A model generated the notes under the pieces. That model saw only the letters and a program-made list of their open reading frames with translations, was not told the DNA's origin and did not search any database. The position numbers were made by a program, and so were the translations under genes. DNA of 64,000 nt from Haloplanus sp. CK5-1 (GTDB lineage: Archaea > Halobacteriota > Halobacteria > Halobacteriales > Haloferacaceae). The DNA lies in the NCBI RefSeq assembly GCF_037201915.1, contig NZ_CP147505.1, positions 1,550,001 through 1,614,000 of the forward strand. The letters run 5' to 3'. Positions 1 to 7,054 of this stretch are shown here, in pieces. Position 1 is the first letter of the stretch, and every line of letters starts with the position of its first letter.

Positions 1-38
1 ATCGGAACTTTCGACAGGCCGGGACTCCAGGGGACGGT

Positions 39-305
39 ATGTCAGAGACGGACGGCGACGTCACCGCGCGGTACTACGAGACGGCAGAGGAGCGGGTGCT
101 CGCGTTCGAGCGGGGGGAGCGGACGGCGGCCCTCGCCCAGAACAGCGACGGCTACGCGATGGTGATGGTGCGGCCGAGCGCCGACGGTGACGAACTGGAG
201 CGGTACTACGGCTTCGACATGGCGCTCGACCACGCGGCGGAACGCCTGGGTGTGCGGGTCGGCGACCTGCCGGTGCCCGAGGCGGCGAGCGACATGGGGA
301 TGTAA
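39..305 (+). CDS. Small conserved haloarchaeal protein (DUF7111-like)
   Basis: An 88-residue acidic protein with no signal peptide or membrane segment. The N-terminal half contains a YYETAEERVLAFERG stretch and the middle a DELERYYGFDMALDHAAE helix, both of which I associate with a small haloarchaeal family of unknown function; the family name is from memory and is uncertain. The ATG follows a GGGGACGGT stretch. The gene converges on the phospholipid synthase gene, with stop codons only a couple of bases apart. Function is unknown; it is probably a soluble cytoplasmic protein. Confidence 0.75.
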   Translation: MSETDGDVTARYYETAEERVLAFERGERTAALAQNSDGYAMVMVRPSADGDELERYYGFDMALDHAAERLGVRVGDLPVPEAASDMGM

Positions 306-306
306 C

Positions 307-984
307 CTACGTCCAGTAGAACCGCGGGCCGAGCGTGAGGTACGCCAGGGACAGAAAGAGGAGGGCGAACGCGAACGCCTCGCCCGGGCGTCCCCGGAGA
401 GCGATGGCGAGGACCTGGACCGCCCCCATCACGACGGCGTCCTGTGGGTGGAGGTCGGGATACGTGACCTGTGTCACCATGAGCGCCGCGAGCACGCCGG
501 AGAGCGCGACCAGGAGGGTCGGACCGACGAAGCCGGCGAGGACGCCCGCCGCGAGGATCGTGGCCGCGAGCGTCGATGGCACACCCTTGGTCTCGGACGC
601 GTCGCTGTCGTAGGCGGTGTAGAGTCCGAGGCGGGTCACCGCCATCGCGACGTAGACGGCGGGCAGGAGGAGGCCCAGAACGTACGCGACGGGGTCGTCG
701 GCGAACGTCCAGGCGTCGGCCGCCCGGGAGGCGATCAGGAGGGCGGGGGCGACGCCGAAGGAGGCCACGTCCGCGAGCGAGTCGAGGTACGGGCCGGCGA
801 GCGTCCCGCCACGTTTCCGGGCGACGACACCGTCGAGGCCGTCCGCGACGGCGGCGAGGAGCAGAATCCGGGCGGCCAGACCCGCGTCGCGCGTGGCGAC
901 GAAGGCGGCGACGAAGCCGAGCATCGCGTTGCCGACCGTGACGGCGTCGGCGAGACCGAGTCGCCCCACGAACCGCGGTTGCAT
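307..984 (-). CDS. pssA: CDP-alcohol phosphatidyltransferase, probable archaetidylserine synthase
   Basis: Integral membrane enzyme expected to transfer the archaetidyl group from CDP-archaeol to serine. The family catalytic motif D-x2-D-G-x2-A-R-x8-G-x3-D-x3-D is complete (DGLDGVVARKRG followed by GPYLDSLAD), about residues 45-70. The rest is a series of hydrophobic segments, and the length of about 225 residues fits the archaetidylserine synthase branch. In haloarchaea this enzyme is tied to lipid-linked processing of surface proteins by archaeosortase; no archaeosortase gene is in this window. A longer ORF starts at 1002, but the second ATG at 984 gives the usual family start. Substrate choice (serine versus inositol phosphate or glycerol phosphate) is inferred from the overall resemblance and is less certain than the family. 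Confidence 0.85.
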   Translation of the reverse strand: MQPRFVGRLGLADAVTVGNAMLGFVAAFVATRDAGLAARILLLAAVADGLDGVVARKRGGTLAGPYLDSLADVASFGVAPALLIASRAADAWTFADDPVAYVLGLLLPAVYVAMAVTRLGLYTAYDSDASETKGVPSTLAATILAAGVLAGFVGPTLLVALSGVLAALMVTQVTYPDLHPQDAVVMGAVQVLAIALRGRPGEAFAFALLFLSLAYLTLGPRFYWT

Positions 985-1081
985 ACTCCCTCCGTCCACC
1001 ACCGAGGATTTACGTCTTTATATCGCCCGATTCGACCGCCGAACCACGCCGCATTTATCCGTCGCGGACCGACGTTCGGCT

Positions 1082-1498
1082 ATGCGCAGACGCCGCGTTC
1101 TCGCGACGCTCGGAGCGGGGTTGGCCGCCACGAGCGCTGGCTGTGCCGCCGCCGGGTCGGGCGGTACCACCCAGGGTGACGTGGGGATGACCTCCGAGGC
1201 GTTCGAACCCGCTACGATCACGGTGCGCGTCGGCGACGAGGTGGTCTGGTACAACAACAGCGCGCGCGCTCACTCGGTCACCGCCTACGAGGACGCCATC
1301 CCCGAGGGAGCGGACTACTGGGCGACCGGCGGCTACGACTCCGAAGACGCCGCCCGCGAGGCGTGGAAGGGCCTGAACGGCGCGCTGGAGAGTGGCGAGA
1401 CCTACAGCCACCGGTTCGAGGTCCCCGGCGAGTACGGCTACTTCTGCATCCCCCACGAGCGGGCGGGGATGGTGGGGACCGTCGTCGTCGAGGAGTAG
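1082..1498 (+). CDS. Halocyanin-type blue copper lipoprotein
   Basis: A 138-residue exported electron carrier. The start at 1082 gives a twin-arginine leader (MRRRRVLATL) and a lipobox ending in Cys21, so the mature protein is expected to be lipid-anchored outside the membrane. The rest is one plastocyanin/azurin-like domain with the copper ligands His64, Cys122, His125 and Met130, the last three in the C-x2-H-x4-M arrangement. It may shuttle electrons between membrane complexes, as halocyanin does. A TATA-like ATTTATCC near 1051 lies about 30 bases upstream of the ATG, consistent with a nearly leaderless transcript. The ORF extends upstream to 893, but that part reads through the divergent phospholipid synthase gene and is not credible. 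Confidence 0.93.
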   Translation: MRRRRVLATLGAGLAATSAGCAAAGSGGTTQGDVGMTSEAFEPATITVRVGDEVVWYNNSARAHSVTAYEDAIPEGADYWATGGYDSEDAAREAWKGLNGALESGETYSHRFEVPGEYGYFCIPHERAGMVGTVVVEE

Positions 1499-1567
1499 CC
1501 ACTCGCGCTCGGCACTGTTCGGTCCGGACCGCAGCCAAAAAGTCCGCCAACCGCGGGTGTCGCGTCC

Positions 1568-2212
1568 TCAGTTCTCGTCGACGGCGACGTCCTCTTCGTC
1601 CACGTCGACGGAGGCCTCTTCCTCGGCGGCGACCTCTTCGGGTCGCGCTTCGAGGGTGAGTTTCTGGATCTCGACCCGACGGAGCGGGTAGATCGTCTTG
1701 GCCTCGCCGTAGATGGCCGAGGAGAGTCGGCCCTCGACGGTGCCCTCGACGAAGGAGATGAAGTCGCGTTCGGCGGCGGCCTCCCGGACGAGGTCGATCA
1801 TGACCCGCCGGATGGCCTGCTCCTGACTCCGGTCGGCCTTCTTCGTCGTGAAGGCGACGGGCTGGACGCGGACGCGGTAGTCGTCCGTCGTCAGCACCGT
1901 CACCGTCGCGTCGACCTTCGACGCGCCACGGCGAACGAGGCTCCGCAGGTAGTCCCGCGTGAGTTCGTGCTTGACGAACTCCGTGTAGGCGGAGTCCGAC
2001 CCCACGTCCGTGATCTTGAACGTGAGTTTGGTGTTGTTCGCCCCCGAGTCGCCGGTGAGGTCGCCGAGGGTCGTTTCGATCGTCCGTCCGATGATCTTCT
2101 CCGGTTCGTCGGCAACCGTCTGGCCGAGCTCCGCCCGGTCGTACTGCTCCGGGGCGAAGACGGTGTACCAGCGCTTGCCGCGCTTCTGCTTGGATACTGA
2201 ACGTTCACTCAT
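1568..2212 (-). CDS. rps3ae: 30S ribosomal protein S3Ae (eS1)
   Basis: A 214-residue archaeal/eukaryotic ribosomal protein S3Ae (eS1) of the small subunit platform. The N-terminus has the basic KQKRGKRWYTVFAPE region, the central LTRDYLRSLVRRGASKVD segment is characteristic of the family, and the C-terminus ends in the acidic haloarchaeal tail rich in Glu and Asp. It is the last gene of the operon rps15, RecJ-like, pcc1, rps3ae; its ATG overlaps the end of pcc1 by 8 bases, so translational coupling is likely. Confidence 0.97.
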   Translation of the reverse strand: MSERSVSKQKRGKRWYTVFAPEQYDRAELGQTVADEPEKIIGRTIETTLGDLTGDSGANNTKLTFKITDVGSDSAYTEFVKHELTRDYLRSLVRRGASKVDATVTVLTTDDYRVRVQPVAFTTKKADRSQEQAIRRVMIDLVREAAAERDFISFVEGTVEGRLSSAIYGEAKTIYPLRRVEIQKLTLEARPEEVAAEEEASVDVDEEDVAVDEN

Positions 2213-2441
2213 GGGTGTGTCTGTGTTCGCGTGCCGTTCGTGCGACGGTCTCCGCGACCGTCAGGTTCACCACGTAGTCGTCCACGGTGGACCCCAGACC
2301 GCCCGAGGTCCCGCGGTCGACGGTCGTGCGGACGACGTCGTCCGCCACGCTCGTCGACATCGAGGGCGTGTTGTCCGGCCGGAGTGCGGCCGCGATCGTC
2401 GCCGCGTCGTCGTGTGTCGTCTCGACGCAGGCGTGTCTCAT
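2205..2441 (-). CDS. pcc1: KEOPS complex subunit Pcc1
   Basis: A 78-residue protein matching the archaeal Pcc1 subunit of KEOPS, which assists Kae1 in making the t6A modification at position 37 of tRNAs reading ANN codons. Visible family features are the alternating hydrophobic strands, the central helix with LRPDNTPSM and the VADDVVRTTVDRG strand. Its ATG shares four bases (ATGA) with the stop of the upstream RecJ-like gene, and its 3' end overlaps rps3ae, so the operon is tightly packed. The longer ORF reaching 3008 in this frame is a shadow of the RecJ-like gene. Confidence 0.9.
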   Translation of the reverse strand: MRHACVETTHDDAATIAAALRPDNTPSMSTSVADDVVRTTVDRGTSGGLGSTVDDYVVNLTVAETVARTAREHRHTHE

Positions 2442-3613
2442 AGCGCCTCCCTGAACGCCGTGATCAACCGCGATACTGCCACGTCGTCGTCGAACCGCGC
2501 CGTCGCCCGCAACGCGTCGCCGGCGCTCGTCCCGTCCCCGTCGACCGCCCGCACGGCTTCGGACATCGCGATCCCGATGTCGGCGTCGGCGTCGTCCGTC
2601 CCCGCCGCCGCGGCCGCCCGGTCGGCGACCGCCAGCACGACGGGTTCCGGCGACCGGAAGTCCCGACGGAGACGGGCGACCGTCCCGAGTCGACCGGGGT
2701 CGGTGGTGTCGATCCGCACCGCAAGGACGCCGTCGTATCGACCCGTCGTCGCCTCGGCAGTCGCCGTGTGGACGGCCCGCGCGTGGGTCCGCCACGCGTC
2801 GAGGGCCGCCGCCCGTGTCGCGTCGTCGCCGTCGCGGACGGCGAGGGCGACGCCCGTGCCGGGGCGCTCCCGAGCGACCGCGTCGAGGACGTCGCCGAAG
2901 CCCGCAACCGTCGCGAACCGGTCGTCGGGCGTCGCGTACGGGCGGAGCACCCGTTCGACGGCGTCTACGGCACGGGCAGACGACGCCGTCGCCTCGACGG
3001 CCAGCCACGAGGCCAGCCGCCGGCGGTCGTCGTCGGTCGGGTCAGCCGGCAGGTCGAGCGACGCGAGGGCGGCCCGCGCCGCCTCGGGGTCGCCCGAAAC
3101 CGGCGCGTGGACGAGCGTCGAGTGAGCGAGGCCGTCGGCGAGGTCGGTCGTCGGGACGGCCACGCCGGGGCGACGCTCGACGGCCGTCCGCCGGGACGCC
3201 GAATCGAGCAGCGCCGCCGCGTCGCCGGCGTCGACCGGATGTCCGGCGGCGGCGACCCCCGCGAGTGCGAGGACGGGATCGGGGTCGATCCCGAGTTCGC
3301 GAACCGCGTCCGCGACCGCGAGACTCGCCGGTCGAGCGTCGCCGACGGCGTAGTCGCCGCCAGTCGTCCGGGAGCCGACGCCGAGGACGAGGTCGTCGCC
3401 GTCGGTCGTCGTTGACGCCGGATCGGGAACCGGATCGACACGGACCTGGAACGGGACGGCGATCGACCTGAGCGCCCGCGCGAGGACGCCGCTCGCGGCC
3501 AGCGAGTCGCCGTCCGCGGCCGCGACGACCCGAACGAAGGGGGCGTCGCGGAGTGCGGCGGCGACCTCGCCGGCGTCGGCGGCGGCGTCGGTGGTGGCGG
3601 GCGCGGTGGACAT
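2438..3613 (-). CDS. Degenerate RecJ-like (DHH superfamily) protein in ribosomal operon
   Basis: A 391-residue protein at the position where haloarchaea carry a RecJ-related gene between rps15 and pcc1. The N-terminal VVAAADGDSLAASGVLARAL corresponds to DHH motif I (usually DxDGxTS), but the hallmark Asp-His-His of motif III is absent; the equivalent region reads DDLVLGVGSRTTGG. The protein is very rich in Ala, Asp and Val. I infer a non-catalytic or strongly diverged homologue that may have a structural role in replication or tRNA modification; the family assignment rests partly on gene order. It overlaps pcc1 by an ATGA junction and starts immediately after rps15. Confidence 0.75.
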   Translation of the reverse strand: MSTAPATTDAAADAGEVAAALRDAPFVRVVAAADGDSLAASGVLARALRSIAVPFQVRVDPVPDPASTTTDGDDLVLGVGSRTTGGDYAVGDARPASLAVADAVRELGIDPDPVLALAGVAAAGHPVDAGDAAALLDSASRRTAVERRPGVAVPTTDLADGLAHSTLVHAPVSGDPEAARAALASLDLPADPTDDDRRRLASWLAVEATASSARAVDAVERVLRPYATPDDRFATVAGFGDVLDAVARERPGTGVALAVRDGDDATRAAALDAWRTHARAVHTATAEATTGRYDGVLAVRIDTTDPGRLGTVARLRRDFRSPEPVVLAVADRAAAAAGTDDADADIGIAMSEAVRAVDGDGTSAGDALRATARFDDDVAVSRLITAFREAL

Positions 3614-4081
3614 CTACTCCTCCAGCAGTTCGGCGGCGACTTCGTAGTTGTAGGTGAAGTCCTCGTCGAGGACGTCGCCGCGGTAGTAGTCGACCAGGCG
3701 GCGGATCTTCGACTCGGTGTTCTGGAGCGCGCGCTTGTTCTGGTGGTCCTGGGCGTTCTCCGCCATGTGCTCGCGGAGGCCGATCGCTCGCTGCATCAGG
3801 TTGCGCAGGTCCTCGGGCAGGTCGTGACCGGCGTCGTGGTCGTCGAGGATCTCGGTGATCTTCTTGCCCGTCGCCAGCGTCACGTCAGGGATCGGCGTCC
3901 CCTTCACGCCCTCGTCGCGCAGTTTCATCCCGATGACGCTCGGATCGTGGCCCTGTTCGGCGAGTTCGACCACGCGCGCTTCGATGTCGTCGTCGTCGAC
4001 GTCGCTCCACTCCGGGGGGTCGTCTGCCACCGGCTTGTCCGAACCGGACGAGCCTCGGCGGCGGGTGTGCATTCGTGCCAT
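3614..4081 (-). CDS. rps15: 30S ribosomal protein S15 (uS15)
   Basis: A 155-residue archaeal S15. The start at 4081 gives the conserved archaeal beginning MARMHTRRRGSSGSDKP; the ORF extends 21 codons further but without family similarity. An N-terminal S13/S15 extension with PPEWSDV and VIGMKLRDEGVKGTPIPDV is followed by the S15 core with LRNLMQRAIGLREHM and the RALQNTESKIRRLVDYYRG helix. It heads the operon that continues with the RecJ-like gene, pcc1 and rps3ae, and lies divergent from tRNA-Ala. Confidence 0.97.
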   Translation of the reverse strand: MARMHTRRRGSSGSDKPVADDPPEWSDVDDDDIEARVVELAEQGHDPSVIGMKLRDEGVKGTPIPDVTLATGKKITEILDDHDAGHDLPEDLRNLMQRAIGLREHMAENAQDHQNKRALQNTESKIRRLVDYYRGDVLDEDFTYNYEVAAELLEE

Positions 4082-4284
4082 AGATGATTGGAACCGCACA
4101 GACCGCAGAAGCGAATCCGCGACCGACGGCTGTCGGCCGCGCACTACCGCAATCCCAAGCCCAGACGGGCGAGTCGGATTTGCGGTCGTGCTGTTCCCAT
4201 CGAACGGTTCGCGAATCGGGCACTAAACCGTTTCGAAGCCGCCGAGAGCGGTGTCACCGGCCCACGCGCGGACGAGTCGAAGCC

Positions 4285-4295
4285 CTTATTATTCG
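4285..4295 (+). promoter_or_regulatory. TATA-like element of tRNA-Ala
   Basis: The stretch CTTATTATTCG is the only AT-rich patch in this GC-rich spacer and sits about 30 bases before the first base of the tRNA, the expected distance for an archaeal TATA box. Start point and strength are not known. Confidence 0.5.
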
Positions 4296-4321
4296 GACCG
4301 CGGTACGACTCGGTGCGTCGC

Positions 4322-4393
4322 GGGCTCGTAGATCAGGGGTAGATCACTCCCTTGGCATGGGAGAGGCCCCGGGTTCAAATCCCGGCGAGTCCA
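4322..4393 (+). tRNA. tRNA-Ala (anticodon GGC)
   Basis: A full cloverleaf can be drawn by eye. The acceptor stem GGGCTCG pairs with CGAGTCC, including the G3-U70 wobble that is the identity element for alanine. The anticodon stem CTCCC/GGGAG encloses the loop TTGGCAT with anticodon GGC, and the T arm CCGGG-TTCAAAT-CCCGG is canonical. The discriminator base is A, and CCA is not encoded. There is no intron. The gene is followed by a foldback structure that repeats its 3' end. Confidence 0.96.
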
Positions 4394-4422
4394 CTTCTTC
4401 ACTCACTTCGTTCGTTCAGTCG

Positions 4423-4482
4423 TGGACTCGCCGTAGTCCCACTCGCTCCCTTCGGTCGCTCGCGGGACTCCCGGCGAGTCCA
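4423..4482. repeat. Foldback trailing tRNA-Ala, with inverted and direct copies of its 3' end
   Basis: The stretch 4469-4482 repeats the last 14 bases of tRNA-Ala (TCCCGGCGAGTCCA). An inverted copy of the last 11 bases lies at 4423-4433 and pairs perfectly with 4472-4482. Inside, AGTCCC (4435-4440) pairs with GGGACT (4464-4469), giving a nested stem around a loop containing CGCTCCCTTCGGTCGCTCG. It could be a transcription or processing signal, a cruciform, or a relic of integration at the tRNA. The window's other tRNA has a similar structure. Confidence 0.7.
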
Positions 4483-4673
4483 TCGGAGCGACCGAGTTCC
4501 GCGAAGGACGAGAACGGCGAGCCGAGCGTCCGTTTCGTTCGTTGCCGACGCTTCGCACCAGTTGCCCGAAGGATCCTCAGTCTCTCGCTGCTCGCGGGGT
4601 TCCGGGCAGTCCGTGTCTATCCGTCTCGGTGGCGACGGTAGGTTGATGCTGTTCGAATAGGTTGACTCCTCAC

Positions 4674-5825
4674 ATGCGCACGCCTCCGGAGGGGATCTCT
4701 GTCGGTGACTGCGTCACACAAGAGGACATCGAAGAGGCGTTCGATACGGGCTTTGGATACCGAATCTCCGGCATCAACCCCCGGCGGGACCATCAGGATA
4801 GTCGCTACGTGTTGGTGTTCGCAACAGAGGAGGGCCCCTACGACGATTCCGTAACGCAAGAACGGTTTGAGTACGTCGGGGAAGGGTTGAGTGGAGACCA
4901 GAGCGAAACGTCACCCGGTAACTCTACGCTCATCGATGCTATCGGAGGTGGCATCCCTGTCCACTTCTTTTATCAATCCGCGAGCGTTGACGAGTGGGAG
5001 TACCAGGGAGTAGTCGATGTACTGGAGTACGAAGTCGTCGAGCGAGATGGGCGGGATGTTCTTGTGTTCACGATGGAATATCGGGACGACGAAATGACGC
5101 ACGATTCGGAAGACTGGCTTGATGCTGTGAGAACAGAACTCGGACGGTATCAGGAACGACACGACGAACGAATCGTCCACTTACGAGAACTCTACGACAG
5201 TTCGGAACAACGACTTGCCTCCAAGTTCCCCGAAAACGACCACGTGCGGGCGAAGATCAGACAAACGCTCCAACGGCTTCGTGACAGAGGCGAGATCGTG
5301 TTTCTGGACGAGCAAGGAACGTATCGGATCACCGATTTAGATCTCGAAACCGGCGAGATGCTTTCGACGACGGGGACGGTCACAGCGGAGACGAGTTCTG
5401 ATCCACAACTGACCGAGGACGAAGAACGGTTCACGGAGACACGTCGCCGGGCGCGCGATTCCGAGTTCGCCACAACGGTCAGGGAAGCGTACAACCGAAC
5501 CTGTGCTGTCTGTGGGAGTAGTCGAGAGACACCCGATGGAAGCCCGGAGGTCGAGGCTGCACACATCTATCCGAAATCCGAAGGTGGTGCGGATGATGTA
5601 CGTAACGGCATCACTCTGTGTCGACTCCACCATTGGGCGTTCGATACCGGCTGGCTCGCATTCACTGACGACCACGAAATTCTGGTGAAAGACGTTCCCG
5701 AACGAGAGGGGTACTACGAATTCAAGCAGTTAGAGGGGGACTCCCTGATCCTCCCAACTGACGGCGGTGTCGAACCACATCCGACGTATCTACGAGAGCA
5801 CCGCGATCTACACGGGTTCCGGTGA
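4674..5825 (+). CDS. Modification-dependent restriction endonuclease (SRA-wHTH-HNH)
   Basis: A 383-residue protein with three parts. Residues about 5-135 match the ScoMcrA-type SRA domain (GYRISGINP, then YVGEGLSGDQ and GNS), a fold that reads modified cytosine. Residues about 180-220 form a winged helix like that of the Dam-replacing/DpnI C-terminal domain (VRAKIRQTLQRLRDRGEIVFL). Residues about 275-325 are an HNH nuclease with CxxC zinc ligands (CAVC), AAHIYPKS, NGITLC and HHWAFD, all key residues present. I infer a type IV (modified-DNA-cutting) restriction enzyme; no partner methylase is next to it. Base composition is lower in GC than in neighbours and it sits just beyond the tRNA-Ala foldback, so lateral acquisition is likely. 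A TTG four codons upstream (4662) is an alternative start. Confidence 0.88.
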   Translation: MRTPPEGISVGDCVTQEDIEEAFDTGFGYRISGINPRRDHQDSRYVLVFATEEGPYDDSVTQERFEYVGEGLSGDQSETSPGNSTLIDAIGGGIPVHFFYQSASVDEWEYQGVVDVLEYEVVERDGRDVLVFTMEYRDDEMTHDSEDWLDAVRTELGRYQERHDERIVHLRELYDSSEQRLASKFPENDHVRAKIRQTLQRLRDRGEIVFLDEQGTYRITDLDLETGEMLSTTGTVTAETSSDPQLTEDEERFTETRRRARDSEFATTVREAYNRTCAVCGSSRETPDGSPEVEAAHIYPKSEGGADDVRNGITLCRLHHWAFDTGWLAFTDDHEILVKDVPEREGYYEFKQLEGDSLILPTDGGVEPHPTYLREHRDLHGFR

Positions 5826-5980
5826 CAACTCACCGTCCACGGACTCTCAGAGCGTGACCTCCGTTCGCGTCGTTACGGCTTATACGGGCGGGACCGCGTC
5901 GAACAGTACGTCTAGCACGACGACACCCACTCCGTCGTACGCCTCAATCGCGCCGCACCCGTCGAGTGGGGACGGACCCA

Positions 5981-6295
5981 TCAACTCAGCCGCTCGAACC
6001 GGTGCCGGACGATCTCCGAGTCGTCGTCCCACTCGAAGTTCTCGTGGGCGCGCTCCAGGATCTGCTTGTAGTGCTCGAGGTCGCGAGCACCCTCCGCGCG
6101 GGCGTCGGCGTCGGTCATGTTGCCCAGCGTCCGTTCGTCGACGGCGACGACTTCGAAGGTCGTCCCGTCGATGTCGAAGGTGTCGCCCTCGTCGGCGTAC
6201 TGCTGCCCGCGGTGGATCTGCGTGACCTCGCCGTCGAGAGCCTGCTGGCGCATTCGGTCGTTCGGCAGGAGCGTCCCGGGATCGAGTCGAGCCAT
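5981..6295 (-). CDS. ASCH domain protein
   Basis: A 104-residue protein with the compact beta-barrel pattern of ASCH domains: an N-terminal strand plus RMRQQALDGEVTQIHRG, a Gly-Asp-rich turn (YADEGDTFDIDGTTFEVVAV), and a C-terminal helix HYKQILERAHENFEW ending in a charged strand. ASCH domains are RNA-binding or small-molecule-binding and are related to PUA; the exact role here is not known. It is a single gene convergent with the HNH gene, followed upstream by a short spacer to the divergent cupin gene. Confidence 0.75.
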   Translation of the reverse strand: MARLDPGTLLPNDRMRQQALDGEVTQIHRGQQYADEGDTFDIDGTTFEVVAVDERTLGNMTDADARAEGARDLEHYKQILERAHENFEWDDDSEIVRHRFERLS

Positions 6296-6411
6296 ACCCG
6301 AACGCGGGACTGGAGCGTGAAAACGGTTTGTGGCCGGCGCGCCGCGTGGTGGGCAGTCGAGCGCGTCACCACGAGGCCGGCTTTTTGTCCGTCCCGAACC
6401 AACGGGGAGTC

Positions 6412-6729
6412 ATGTCACACACACTGGTGAACTACGACGACGTGGACGCGGTCGGTGGCGGCCTGCACTTCCTGCGCGACGCCTTGGAGTGTTCGAACCT
6501 CGGCGTGTCGATCCTCGAGTGTGATCCGGATTGGAGCGGCAAACCCCACGACCACGCGGACGACGGGCAGGAAGAGGTGTACGTCCTCGTCGAGGGGGCG
6601 GCGACCGTGACGGTGGACGACGACACGGTGTCGATGTCGGCCGGCGACGCCCTGCGGGTCGTCCCCGAGTCGACCCGGCGGATCGACGCCGACGAAGCGT
6701 GTCTGTTCGTCGTCGCCGGCGCACCCTAA
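6412..6729 (+). CDS. Cupin domain protein
   Basis: A 105-residue single-domain cupin. The first cupin motif is visible as KPHDHADDGQEEVYVLVEG (His-x-His and the downstream Glu as likely metal ligands), followed by AATVTVDDDTVSMSAGDALRVVPESTRRI for the second half of the barrel. The start at 6412 follows an AT-rich TTTTTGTCCG stretch that could include its promoter. The substrate cannot be told; such small cupins bind metals and may be enzymes or sensors. Its stop overlaps the stop of the small convergent ORF by a few bases. Confidence 0.88.
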   Translation: MSHTLVNYDDVDAVGGGLHFLRDALECSNLGVSILECDPDWSGKPHDHADDGQEEVYVLVEGAATVTVDDDTVSMSAGDALRVVPESTRRIDADEACLFVVAGAP

Positions 6730-6905
6730 ACTCGGGCTTCGAGGTCGACGAGAGCCGTCTCGTCGTCGACGTCGACCGGGACGCGGTGGCGGCGACTCAC
6801 CGAACGGGGGCGCTTCGCCCGGCGGCGACCGAGCCACCGCCAGCCCAACTCCCGGAGTTCGCGGCGCTGTTCGTGGTCGAGTCCGGATCGCGTGGTGTCG
6901 GTCAT
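6726..6905 (-). CDS. Small basic hypothetical protein (59 aa)
   Basis: A 59-residue ORF beginning MTDTTRSGLDHEQRRELRELG, with an Arg-rich middle and an acidic C-terminus (VDVDDETALVDLEARV). The charge pattern and the short HEQRRELRELGWRWL helix look protein-like rather than random, and its end meets the cupin gene in a 4-base convergent overlap, which is common for real haloarchaeal genes. I do not recognise a family. It is divergent from the acyl-CoA synthetase gene. Confidence 0.5.
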   Translation of the reverse strand: MTDTTRSGLDHEQRRELRELGWRWLGRRRAKRPRSVSRRHRVPVDVDDETALVDLEARV

Positions 6906-7054
6906 GGGTGTCGTCGGCGTCCGGCGGTCGAATCGCGGACGGCCGACCGTCGTGACGGCATCGACTTCAACCTGTGGATAGGTGTCATACGGCTGTACGG
7001 TCCACGAGGTACATCCACAAAAACAATTATGGATGTTCGCGAACACGTCGAGCC

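Noticed and set aside
187-1179. Long plus-strand ORF over the archaetidylserine synthase gene
   Set aside because: Arg/Gly/Glu-rich shadow of a clear membrane enzyme on the minus strand; typical of high-GC antisense frames.
4322-4482. Integrated element between two att sites at tRNA-Ala
   Set aside because: The two copies are less than 100 bases apart with only a hairpin between them, so nothing is bracketed; no integrase gene is in sight.
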